From: Owenia fusiformis
Lineage: Eukaryota; Annelida; Polychaeta; Sabellida; Oweniidae
DNA: 60,000 nucleotides
Assembly (NCBI GenBank): GCA_903813345.2
Contig: CAIIXF020000012.1
Location: forward strand, 7,713,615 to 7,773,614
Direction of reading: 5' to 3'
Notes under the pieces: model-generated
Seen by the model: the letters and a program-made list of their open reading frames with translations, nothing else
The model's database searches: none
Told to the model about the DNA's origin: nothing
Program-made: the position numbers and the translations under genes
In this document: positions 1-9,904 of the stretch, one piece after another
How positions within the stretch are numbered: position 1 is the first letter of the stretch
How the letters are laid out: each line of letters starts with the position of its first letter

Positions 1-526
1 TATTGCTTTCTCTTCTATTACTTTTCTCCTAACTTTCTATCTTTAAAAACAGTTTTATATCTTGTCATCTTGATTAATACAATTATGTAATATAATCATA
101 TGTAACTATATACACCCGCATAGGTGTCAGTTGCCTGTACACTGAACATTGATATAATTGATGAATAAACAACTATGCAAACTGTAAAAATGAACCTAAG
201 TATTTCTAGTATTATATTGCTGGAGAGGGAGAAGTCAACATTAAACACATAACAGGATAAACAATTTAAAGGGCGAGGTTATTGTAAACGGGCTAAGATT
301 CCGGAGAATGCTCCATGACCTTGGGCAGGGTCATTACAAACATCAATGTGTTAGTAGCCCTAGTGACTCATCGAGGATCGAGGAGGAAATGCTAGGATAC
401 GAGGAAAAACTTACCCCACACAAAACTTACATGTCTGTAAGACAGGTCCATGGAAAATTGTTAAGTTTTCCCTTCAATAAAAAAATCTTCTTGATGAAAA
501 ATGTATACATCATTTTGGACTTTGAG

Positions 527-549
527 AAAGCCCTGGAACTGAACACAAA
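527..549 (+). CDS. CLUH: CLUH, candidate short internal exon
   Basis: The sequence reads KALELNTK and stops at a GT donor (GTAAGC at 550). Joined in phase to the next exon, it gives ALELNTK-FFGVKSLKVAM, which follows the CLUH TPR region as I know it (ENALAVSTKYHG...KVA in the human protein). Two bases of a codon are left at 549 and the third is the first base of the exon at 1402, so the phases agree. The 5' edge is uncertain. The nearest in-frame acceptor is TTTGAG at 521-526, which would make a 23-nt microexon; sequence further upstream in the same frame does not resemble CLUH. Earlier exons lie outside the window. Confidence 0.45.
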
Positions 550-641
550 GTAAGCTAAAATCAATCAAGGCAATAGATAAAAAATATTAAATCAGTTTAA
601 GGAAATTGTAATATTGAAGAATGTAGATTTGTTATGTTGAC

Positions 642-898
642 CAGGGTTCTAAAAGGTTTCTGACTTCCTATTCCTTGTTTGTATCTAGTTTTATGTATTT
701 TATCGCAAATTTTATCGCGTATTTGATCGTTTTACCGCAAATACGAGATTTTTGTCGTAATGTGACAAAAATGTAAAATTAGACTCCGGAAAAAACACTT
801 TAGACTCCAGAAAAGCTTATTAGACTCTGGAGCAAGAGGGTTTTAAGACATTAGACTCCAGAGAATCTCCGGAATCTAAAAGCCTAGTGAGAACCCTG
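642..898. mobile_element. hAT-like MITE
   Basis: The ends are short inverted repeats, CAGGGTTCT on the left and AGAACCCTG on the right, the CAGGGTTCT-type terminus common in hAT-derived MITEs. Inside are three or four diverged copies of a motif like TTAGACTCCGGA. It is about 257 bp long and lies in a CLUH intron. I could not confirm an 8-bp target duplication. Confidence 0.5.
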
Positions 899-1401
899 TT
901 GATGGAAATGGCAGCACTTTTAATGTTTAATTTCGTTAACACATCAAAAAAGAAAAGAGGTGATGTGTTGTAAATGAAAATCATATGTCTGTTCATTCAT
1001 GTGAATTTGCAACCAATTTTCACATTCCTTGGCTTCGTAGAAAATTCTTCTTAATGAAAATTAATGTTTTGACTTCACCGGTTCATATAAACAACATTAT
1101 CACCATTTACTCAACTCAAAAATTCACTTCCGGTCTGTCTGTAATACAGATGAGCTGAAAGTTGTCGTGAACTCCTTTCAATCTTCAGTCTAAATATGGC
1201 TTTTCAAGGTTCAATAGAAAACTTTGAATGGACCTGCATGCATAGTTCGAAAACTAGAATCATCAGAGAAGGTTTTAAACCATGTAATCGACTCTAAAAA
1301 AATTTTGGACAATTTTGTCGGCTGTATGTTACAATATGCCTTTAATGTAACAGATAAGAAACTTTTTCCATAGTTTTGATATATTTGTCTGTGTGTTGTA
1401 G

Positions 1402-1531
1402 ATTCTTTGGTGTTAAAAGTCTAAAGGTGGCCATGCCATTCCACCTTGTTGCGAGAGCACATTCATGTAGAGGCGACTTCCGCACAGCTCTCCAGAATGA
1501 GAAAGAGGCTTATGCCATCTATAAAACACAG
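1402..1531 (+). CDS. CLUH: CLUH, TPR-region exon
   Basis: Internal exon of clustered mitochondria protein homolog (CLUH/Clu), a cytosolic RNA-binding protein that supports nuclear-encoded mitochondrial mRNAs and mitochondrial distribution. The exon starts after TGTAG at 1401 and ends before GTAGGG at 1532. It encodes about 43 residues, including KSLKVAMPFHLVARAHS and ALQNEKEAYAIYKTQ, the tetratricopeptide segment near the protein's C terminus. It enters in phase 2 and leaves in phase 0. The next exon, opening with LGEEHDRTKESSE, continues the family pattern TQLGEDHEKTKESSE. Confidence 0.92.
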
Positions 1532-1752
1532 GTAGGGTATGCAATTGTCATTCATACATTTGAAATGTAGTCCCTTGCAGGCAATCAATAATTAGAGAGG
1601 TTAAGCTACACGTATAAATGCAAACCGTGAACCTGAACGCGTAAGTCCACGCTCAAGTACACGTTTAAGAAAATTTTCCGTTAAGCTACACGTCTGAAAC
1701 CATGTCAGTGGATGTGGAGCTATATTTATGTGGTAACTGTGTCTAAAGGTCA

Positions 1753-1836
1753 TGTCTCTATGGTGAAATGGATAGCACTTCGGCAATCTAGCACTTCACG
1801 TATGTCCGTTAGGCCCTGGTTCGAATCTAGTCGCAA
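1753..1836 (+). repeat. tRNA-like sequence (SINE head or tRNA pseudogene)
   Basis: A box A-like stretch (TGGTGAAATGGATAGCA, 1761-1777) is followed at tRNA spacing by a clean box B (GGTTCGAATC, 1818-1827). The acceptor stem does not pair and no proper anticodon arm forms, so this is not a working tRNA gene. It is best read as the promoter head of a tRNA-derived SINE or a decayed tRNA copy. Confidence 0.5.
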
Positions 1837-1886
1837 TAAAACATTTTGTTTTTTATTTTTGAGTTATTTCATATTCAACCACAATT

Positions 1887-2683
1887 AAAGGGTCTAGTGC
1901 ACTTTCCATTATGATTTCCTCATGAACAAAATGAATCATTTTTAACTGTAACATAAAGAATACAATGTCACATAATACTTTGGAAAACATTTAAGCGTTT
2001 GGACCCACATTGGCTGAGGTTGAGGTCATTAAGTTCAGCAAGGGTATATTGACTTCACATTGGATGTGTTCTATTGACTTAACCTGTGGATACCATCAGA
2101 TTCCGATGGAGGCCATTGGTTTCTATTGATTTTCCCAAATATACCTAAAATACACTATGCCCTGAATCGATTGCAAATTAAATAATTTCACAATATGACA
2201 CAAATGGTATATCACATCAGATGTGCAAATATAAAGTTTGCAATCGATTCAGGTCAAACTTCAAATTAAAAGATAATACATTTTTCATCATTTTTTCCTA
2301 CAAAATGGCTATGAAAAATGCTTCAAAAGCAACTTTTACACTTATGAAATCCCATATACAACTTTGTAAATACAAAGATTATACTGTTACGTTTCATTAA
2401 TTAATAACATATTTGGATAAGATGTAGGGATGTGTAGGATGCAAATGGATTTTGACAGACACAAAAAGACTCCATGGTTTGGCATCTCTACCCCTGTACA
2501 CTTAATGATTGAATATTGGCCCTAATAAGTGGCCCACTCATCAATACAGTGCTGAATATAGGTCAACAAGATACTAGTGTACATATAAATGTAATAATAA
2601 AAGCAGTATATTTATTTTGAAAAATCAGATGAATTTATTTTTTTTCATTGGGAGATCATAATGGAGGGCGCACTAGATCCTTT
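1887..2683. mobile_element. About 800-bp TIR element, copy 1
   Basis: The ends are inverted repeats of about 35 bp: AAAGGGTCTAGTGCAC on the left, GCACTAGATCCTTT on the right, then CATTATGAT-like sequence inward. The body is near-identical to 53788-54586. Inside is a further palindrome, CTGAATCGATTGCAAA (about 2162) against TTTGCAATCGATTCAG (about 2240). No coding sequence is present. It is inserted into the larger element at 1594-3202. Confidence 0.75.
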
Positions 2684-3534
2684 CTTGCCCTGGTTGTCAT
2701 TTCATTTCGTTTAGTATAGATATTGTACTAAGCCCCGGGCATCAAATTGGTCTTGCCAACTTATATTGTACGGAATGAACAAACGATCACATTTACCCAT
2801 TAAAATGTATTCTTATTTCAAATTAAGGATTGGGGTTTACCAATATAACAAGCAAAATTGTCTGTATCAAATATGGGCTCCAGGGCCATCCTAGAACATA
2901 GCTAAAATCAATCAAGTAATGAGCGACGTGTAATCACTCATCTACACGTAAAAACCTGTAGCTTTCACGCTTACCTGAAGAAAGTAGACTAATCTGACGT
3001 CATTTTCCTGCGTGCGCATAGAAGTACACGTTCATGCTTTGTTGAATACGCGTCTGTAAATTGCACGAATATGATAATCTCATGTAAAAACCTGTAAACT
3101 TCACGCTGGCCACAGGAAATAAACAAATCTGACGTCATTTATCTGCGCGCGCATTTAAGTTCACGTTCAAGTTTTGTTAAATACGTGTAGCTTAACCTCT
3201 CTATTGATTCAATTTTATCAACCATTCAATGAACTTTTGTAAAAAGTGTAAGATTTATAGAACCTTAAAAGAGAATCAGCTGTTACTTATGAAATATTAA
3301 AAAAGCACTGAATTATTGTTAAAATCAAAAACAACAACTTTCAAATAGTTGAGACTTTTGAAAGGTATGAAATACATCTGTTCTCTTACAATCGGTTCTA
3401 GATACATATTTATTGCTGATGAAAAAAATATAGGTATTTCACTTTGGATAAACCCTATATCTAAAACCTTTCAGCACATAACCCCAGTGTTTTTTGTTAT
3501 GCTGAATAAACATTTCCAACAATCTGCATTTCAG

Positions 3535-3743
3535 CTTGGGGAAGAGCACGACAGAACCAAGGAGAGTTCAGAATGTCTCAAACATCTCACCCAGCAGGCA
3601 GTTGTCTTCCAAAAGAAGATGAATGAAATCTCCAAAGGCGAGAAATCAGTCTCGTTCCCACCTATACAGATTGCCACGCCATCTTTAATGAATGTCCTAG
3701 AGACATTGAATGTCATAAACGGCATTGTGTTCTTACATATTAG
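3535..3743 (+). CDS. CLUH: CLUH, penultimate coding exon
   Basis: The acceptor is TTTCAG at 3534 and the donor GTACAG at 3744. The exon encodes about 70 residues beginning LGEEHDRTKESSECLKHLTQ and continuing through GEKSVSFPPIQI and LETLNVINGIVF. These match the conserved end of the CLUH TPR domain (KTKESSE, LTQQAV, LNVINGI). It enters in phase 0 and leaves in phase 2 (AG, completed to AGG by the next exon). Confidence 0.93.
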
Positions 3744-3985
3744 GTACAGTAGAGATATAAGCGTATCAGATCATTTAATGTAATATTTCCATTTTTTTTA
3801 TTAAATTAAAAAGCCATTTTCTTGTTGATTGTGAATGGATAGATTTCCTACCTGTTGATTATCAATTATTTTTAGCTGTAAAATAAATTGTTTGAATCAT
3901 TTTTAAAATCAAGTTATCATGATTTCATCACATACATTTAGTGGACGTCATATTCCTCATTGACATTTTTGTATTTCATTTTCAG

Positions 3986-4247
3986 GCCAGAGGATATCGA
4001 GAAATTCAAGCTTGATATGTCCCAGCATGCAAAGCAACGCATGGAAATAGAAAATGGAGAACAAGCCGATCCATCTGATTCAGCGAATAAGCAAAATGGT
4101 GACTCATCTTCGAAAGAAAATTCACCAAAAATATCTACACCAAAAGAGAGCTTGTCAAAGGAAAATTCGCCAAAATTGGACACAAAAGTTGGTGACAATA
4201 ATGCGAATTTGAAAAAAGTTATGACAAGTGACATCACCGACCAATGA
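3986..4247 (+). CDS. CLUH: CLUH, last coding exon
   Basis: It begins after TTTTCAG at 3985, with codon AGG shared with the preceding exon. The start, RPEDIEKFKLDMSQHAKQRM, corresponds to the helix after LNVINGI in CLUH (QKDLENLKAEVARR in human). A low-complexity, Ser/Lys/Asn-rich tail of about 60 residues follows, with SKENSPK-like repeats (ENSPKISTPKES, KENSPKLDTK), typical of the poorly conserved CLUH C terminus. The stop is TGA at 4245-4247. A candidate poly(A) signal AATAAA lies at 4307-4312; others occur near 4524 and 6800. Confidence 0.92.
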
Positions 4248-6276
4248 GCTTATAACTCAGGTTGGAAAAGACAGTGGATATATAGAAATACAAGCAGGGA
4301 GGTAATAATAAATTACACGAAAATTAAGCAATTTAAAACAAAAATAGAGGATATGTTGGTGCTCTCAGTGTTGGACAAAAAGACCAATCAAATGTCTGGA
4401 TTTTAGGATCATTTCTTACCTTATATGGAATAAAATAAGGGAAATGAACACCGTGTGTTCAAAAATGATGGAAGTTTAGACTTGTGACTCACTCTCCGTC
4501 AAGTTTACCAACTGAATCCTCGAAATAAACAGTTATTATAAATTAGGCAATTTGTTAGATTTAAATACAGTGGTGTGTAGATAATGTGTGAAATATGTAC
4601 ATATTAAATTGTTGGTTCGATTGAACCCATTACATTACACAGGATGTCCTGGTTTATGTATAAATCATCAATAGACTTGGGTGGCCATCGTTGAATTGTG
4701 CATTTATTGGGGTCACTTAATCCTCCTGGTCCATGTAAAGGGACTGCAAGAACAAAAGACATTATTAGTATTATCAATAGGACAATACACAGTATTTACA
4801 TACAGGGTTCCTTTCTTTACATGAATTCATGAGAACTTGCATCGCAGTTAAGAGGAGGGAAAACCCCATGATTCAATTGATGACATACGATTTCCTCTTT
4901 CGCACACCTTTCCTGAAAGTACGTATATTTGTTCACCCTCCATCTTGGTTTTCAAAGTTTTCAAATTGACCTAGTTTTAAAGCAATCAGCGATTGACTTG
5001 CTAAACCAATCAGCGACGATGTCATCTCAATACAGATTTACATTATAAGCGTATGTCATCTTTGAACCCTGGGGTTTCTCCCCCTCTTATCGCAGTTGAT
5101 GCAAACTTGCTATATTTGAATTGCATAATAATTATGTGTTCAAAAGAACAATGCTCTACAGAAACTGAATTATTGCATGTTAATAATCGTCAATCGAGGT
5201 CATATTACGAGGCCAGTATTAATCAATGTGATTTAGCTTACAGCAAAACTAATGTGATTTAACTTAACATACAGCAATGTAATTTAACTGACAGCAATAT
5301 AAAATAAGAGAATTATTGAATGAAATTATCTTGAATTGTCAAGATTGCATGTATGTAGAATATTTGCATGTAGAATATTTACATGTAGAATTTTATATTT
5401 GCATGTAGAATATTTACATGTAGAATTTTATATTTGCATGTAGAATATTTGCATGTATATTTCATTGCACTTCTACCGTTACCTAAAAAGTGTGTGCAGT
5501 GAAGATTCAAATTTTGATATTCAATTTTGGTTCTGCTTCTTTCCTTTGCATTATTAATCAAAACAGCTCATGTTATTTGTTTTAATCATAAAATAAGATA
5601 TCATGATTTGTTAATATTATTGCACTTCGTTGACATGCATGACTTGAAATTTCACATCTGAAAATGTTAATATTATTTTCTTGTGGTATCTATTTTCAAG
5701 TGTGGAGGTATAAAAAATGTCAACAGAACTAAACAGTTGCACGAATAGACATTTAGAATAGATTCATAAAAATCGACTTGAAAAAACCTCAGAATAATAA
5801 TGGCTTATGAAAAATTAAGTTGCATGCTTATTTGGTATTTATTTTTTACTTGAAGGAACTTGTTTTCTTTATGTACATTGGCAGTGTTGATTGAATGCTT
5901 GCGTAGATGGTCAAATTGGGATACTGAAATATTTAATTATACAACAAGAGCCTACTTTTATTTTATTTTTTGTACTTTTCCTTTTTGGTCTTTGGCAATT
6001 AATGCTCGAGTAATCGGTATAAGTATTTCTATCAGAATTTCAAATATTATTCAAAATTATCAGTGTCTCATTTCTGATCATGTAGAATGTGTGATAGTTA
6101 GACATTCCAAGTATAGGTGGCAGTGTGAAGCCGTTAAGTTGTTGCTTAGCAACCAGATATATCTCCACATGGCAACCGTGTGTTTCACATGGCAACAGTG
6201 TGTCTGAGTGAATGCTTACTGTATAATCTTATGGAAACTTGTTTTCTTAGTAATATACTGTTGTTAAGTGTATTAT
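4248..6276. other. CLUH 3' flank and AT-rich intergenic DNA
   Basis: No coding sequence could be supported. Short open frames here have no family features. The only clear structure is the tandem repeat at 5347-5460. The 3' UTR end of CLUH is unresolved because several AATAAA hexamers exist. Confidence 0.5.
5347..5460. repeat. Short tandem repeat (GCATGTAGAATATTT)
   Basis: GCATGTAGAATATTT alternates with ACATGTAGAATTTTATATTT for about seven copies, a minisatellite with units of 17-34 bp. Confidence 0.85.
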
Positions 6277-6665
6277 ACACAGTGATCTCCCCAGGGTTTT
6301 TCCCAAAAGTGTGCAAAATAACTATTTTGGTCAAAATATGTCATCATTATGACTTTGTGCAACAAAAAGATTTTCAACAGGGTGGTATGTAGTTTTTAAT
6401 TTTCAGTATTCAACATGGCGCAGTGCCCAGTTTCTCAAATACTAGGGAGGTCACTGTTCAGTGCTCTCCCCAGCAGTGAAGCAAGTGGGCACAGCACCAA
6501 CCTGAGATTTTGATTATAAGCTTGTACCCACCTGGGAATCCTTTTGCACCCACTTGCAAAAGAGAAAAATCAAGAAAAATAGGCATATTTTGACCAATTT
6601 TGGTCTGAATTGTGAAAATGAAAAATTAGCACCCACTTGAGAAAAAATCCTGTGGAGATCATTGC
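6277..6665. mobile_element. Degenerate TIR element (CAGTGATCTCC ends)
   Basis: The left end CAGTGATCTCCCCAGGGTTTTT pairs, with mismatches, with the right end AAAAAATCCTGTGGAGATCATTGCTG. An internal copy CAGTGCTCTCCCCAGCAGTG occurs near 6459. The layout suggests a hAT-like non-autonomous element. No reading frame of note. Confidence 0.4.
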
Positions 6666-8547
6666 TGTTATATGGTACCTGAATATTGTTAAAGTATTCA
6701 TACATTTGTACATGTATACATTAGTACATGATGTTATGTAAATATGGTGAGGGGAGAAATTGACAAGTAAAAATGTAAATTGTTTTTACAAGGGGAATAT
6801 AATAAATAAATGAATCAAAATTGTACAAATTGTTATGGTTTGCCAAGTTTCTATGGTAACCATGATATTGAGGCACATGAAGTGCATTGTTCAATGTATT
6901 AGCACACAGATTTTGTGTGCCGATGTATGTAATGTGTGTATGCTCACCAAGTGTGTAGATTCACTCTCTTGTGTGTAATTACACAAATTGTTTTTGTGTA
7001 TGGATAAGAAAGTGATGTTTTTGATGCAATAATAGAGGAAGGAAAATGAAGTGCAAAATGTTAGTCAGTAAATGAAAATGTCGTGCCAAATTTTGTTACC
7101 ATGGATAGTGGTTAGACCTTCAAACTTTACAATCTTTTAATAACTTAGGTCAAAGACTGATTTATAAACTAAAGATTGTTACACCTACCGGTAAGTTTTA
7201 TTTAATGATAACTTTTAAACCTATCATAATCCCATGTCTACTTTTGGTTTTGATATTGTTAGCTTGAAGGTCCTACCACTATCCTAACATTTAGATGTGA
7301 TTTAGAAAATAATAATTTAGTGAACTAGATTGTTAAATGTATTAGAGTTCAATAATAGACACATCCTAGGTGAAATTGAATTTTTCTAAATACAATTTTT
7401 TACAAATTCTACATTGTACATTACATTGCAAAAATTCTGTAGACATTGATTGCATGTGGTATTATGACTGAGTAACCAAGCAGTGAAATTCAAAATCAAA
7501 ATTGAGATTTTTATAATGCATAATCTATGTACAAATCCAGATTTCAAAGGTCAGTAATGTATGAACAAGGCAGTCACGTTGATTACAGTGTTCAATAAAC
7601 CTAGTTGAAAAAATCATCAAAACATAAATTAAGGGTGTGTTCAATACAGTGTCACACCCAATTGTTTAAGGGTGGCATCTCTAGACCAGGGCATGTAGAA
7701 TGTACAGTTAGGAATCTGCACATGTGTTTGAAATACATAGTTTGGAGTGTTGGTTTATGAAATTCAATAATAAATGAACAAAAATAAAAACAGATGTTCT
7801 TTTTGTTAACCTTGGGTGTATGATAGGTGATCTTTGGGGGGGGGGGAGGGGGGCAGATGAGTAGTACTAGATTGACAGGCAAATGCAAAATCATCGATGT
7901 GATCTGCCAACTGGGAAACGATATATCCATTGAGCAAGGCTAACATATCCGGGAAATCCGTAATTATCCTTCATGGGCATCAATTTTGAGAATATTGAGT
8001 CACAGAGAGTCAGAAATTGACTCTAATATTTACAAATATCCAGGAAATATCTACTTTACATCTAAACAAAGAATTGTTATAGTATAGTTGGTATAAACTG
8101 GAGAGCACGGTTGTCCAATTATGTAGAATCAATTACAATTCTTCTTTTATCCAGAAGTGCAGATCAGAATTCCTTGGATTATTTGTCCTAAGCCGCCTCA
8201 CCAAAGGCGGGCTGTTGTCAGGAAAACAGATGATTAAAGTATCAAATAAAATTTAGATGGATGATCAGGAAAGATGTTGATTATGGACTTGTTGAACTTA
8301 TTGTGCCACCATCTTCAAATATTGAAAAATATATATATACAATTATATGTTACAGTATCATGATGTCAGCATGCTAAAAGTCAATTCCGGGTATATGGAC
8401 CCTATTGCAGGAGATGTGCTATATCACAACTTATAGATTATTGGTTGATCTTCATATATACCAAATTTCACACACAATAGGTGAGAGTAAGCAGCCTATA
8501 CCATTTTGAACCACCCCTCGTACATTTAGTGCACTAAATGGATAATG
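6666..8547. other. Intergenic DNA, no gene seen
   Basis: AT-rich sequence with a poly-G tract near 7830 and a short TA run near 8330. I found no convincing exon, RNA gene or transposon ends. Confidence 0.5.
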
Positions 8548-8655
8548 AACAAATATTTCACTCTATTGAGGTGAATACCTGTACATCTTTCACAAGTCAT
8601 CACCTTGTGAAAGTGCTACAGGTATTCACCGAAAATAGAGTGAAATATTTGTTTT
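8548..8655. repeat. Inverted repeat with about 48-bp arms
   Basis: AACAAATATTTCACTCTATT on the left is mirrored by AATAGAGTGAAATATTTGTT on the right. GGTGAATACCTGTA and CTTTCACAAG also pair with TACAGGTATTCACC and CTTGTGAAAG. It could form a long hairpin with a loop of only a few bases. Confidence 0.85.
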
Positions 8656-8948
8656 ATTATATCACTGTCTAGGTAAACATCCCTAATATTATTAAGTCAT
8701 GGGTTAACATTGAAATACATTGAATTTACTCGATTCGTCTGCCATTTTGACTTACACTGAACTTAATTATTTACACTGAACGAAAACAAATTCTTTGAAA
8801 ATTCCCGGGAGCGTGGGATATCGCTAGATATCTCACGGTTGTCTTATCTGATTAGCATTGCCATTGAATATCGCCAGATATCCCACGACATGTGACCCGG
8901 TTTTGACCAATCATACTGTCGCTAGCTAGATAGTGATATAATAATTGC
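8652..8948. mobile_element. Short TIR element (TTATTATATCACTGTCTAG ends)
   Basis: TTATTATATCACTGTCTAG at the left end pairs with CTAGATAGTGATATAATAA at the right. Two internal palindromic segments, GGGATATCGCTAGATATC and ATATCGCCAGATATCCC, are mutually inverted. About 300 bp, MITE-like, abutting the hairpin at 8548-8655. Confidence 0.6.
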
Positions 8949-9065
8949 GATTATTATACTTCGCATAGATAATAAGTAAGGTAACAAAATCTCAAAAATG
9001 TTCAACCTTGGGCATAAGGTATCGTCATCTCCTTAGTCGATTTCAATATCTAAACGATGATGTCA

Positions 9066-9523
9066 GACCTTAGACCTAAGGTCCTCTCTTCGCAAACCCC
9101 CAAACGAATACCTAAGGTTTCATCGATGGATGGTTTCCTTATACACCTGACCTTAGGCCTAAGGTCTCGTCGATACAACTCGTTATTTAACTGACCCTAG
9201 GCCCAAGGTCTCATCAATGAATGGTTTCCCAATACAACTGTCCTTAGGCCCAAGGACTCATTAATGAATATAGTTTCCGTATATACCCGACCTTAGGCCT
9301 AATGTCTCCTCGTATACAATTATTCAACTGACCTTAGGCCCAAGGTCTCATTAATAAATGGTTTTGTCATGTACCTGACATTAGGCCTAAGGTCTCTTTT
9401 ATATACCATTTCGTTATTAACTGACCTAAGGTCTTATCAATGAATGGTTTTGTCATATACCTTACCTTAGGCCTAAGGTGTCATCCTTGAAAACACCAAT
9501 ACACCTGACCTTAGGCCTAAGGT
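9066..9523. repeat. Array of ten ACCTTAGGCCTAAGGT palindromes
   Basis: Ten copies of an 18-bp self-complementary core, GACCTTAGGCCTAAGGTC in the best copy at 9149-9166, start at about 9066, 9149, 9193, 9241, 9289, 9330, 9377, 9423, 9464 and 9507. Nine of the ten intervals fall between 41 and 48 bp (the first is 83). Between cores runs a diverged linker such as TCATCAATGAATGGTTT. The copy at 9423 has a shortened core. The array lies between the hairpin elements and the 3' end of the Toll-like receptor gene. Confidence 0.9.
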
Positions 9524-9904
9524 ATATATTGCATATTACAAACCTTAGGGGGTTACTAGTAGTTTAGAATGTAACTGAAAAGTTGAGAATGTGTTCTATG
9601 TTACCAAACTGCAACCAGATAAAGCTGATGATGAACTTCGGGTCTTCCCGCTGACTAATATAAAATTTAATCTTATTATCCTATGTCCAGTATAGTTTTA
9701 GGGAAATACGTTTATAAGATATATCCCATATGCATATCTCCCTCTGGATAAACCCCATATCCAAAACCTCCCAGTACATAACCCTTATATATCTCACAAT
9801 TTGACGAGATATCATTGAGGTCTTATCTTGATTTTTGAAGTGTTTGAAATGCAAAACATTGGTTGGTCAATTGTTCAAATGTTGATTAAGAAGTGGCCAA
9901 TACG

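Larger units (their letters stand above)
1594..3202. mobile_element. Composite DNA element with AGAGAGGTTAAGC ends
   Basis: The left end AGAGAGGTTAAGCTACACGT (1594) is matched in inverse by ACGTGTAGCTTAACCTCTCT at 3202. Homology between the two ends continues inward for roughly 50 bp in diverged form (GAACGTGAAC-like stretches). An ATT flanks both sides and may be a target duplication. A second element (1887-2683) and a tRNA-like sequence (1753-1836) sit inside it. The whole block fills most of a CLUH intron. No transposase was seen, so it is non-autonomous. Confidence 0.6.

Noticed and set aside
1753-1836. A working tRNA gene
   Set aside because: Box A and box B are present but the acceptor and anticodon stems do not pair.
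5860-6207. 115-codon plus-strand frame downstream of CLUH
   Set aside because: No recognisable motifs, no splice context, and composition like the surrounding AT-rich DNA.
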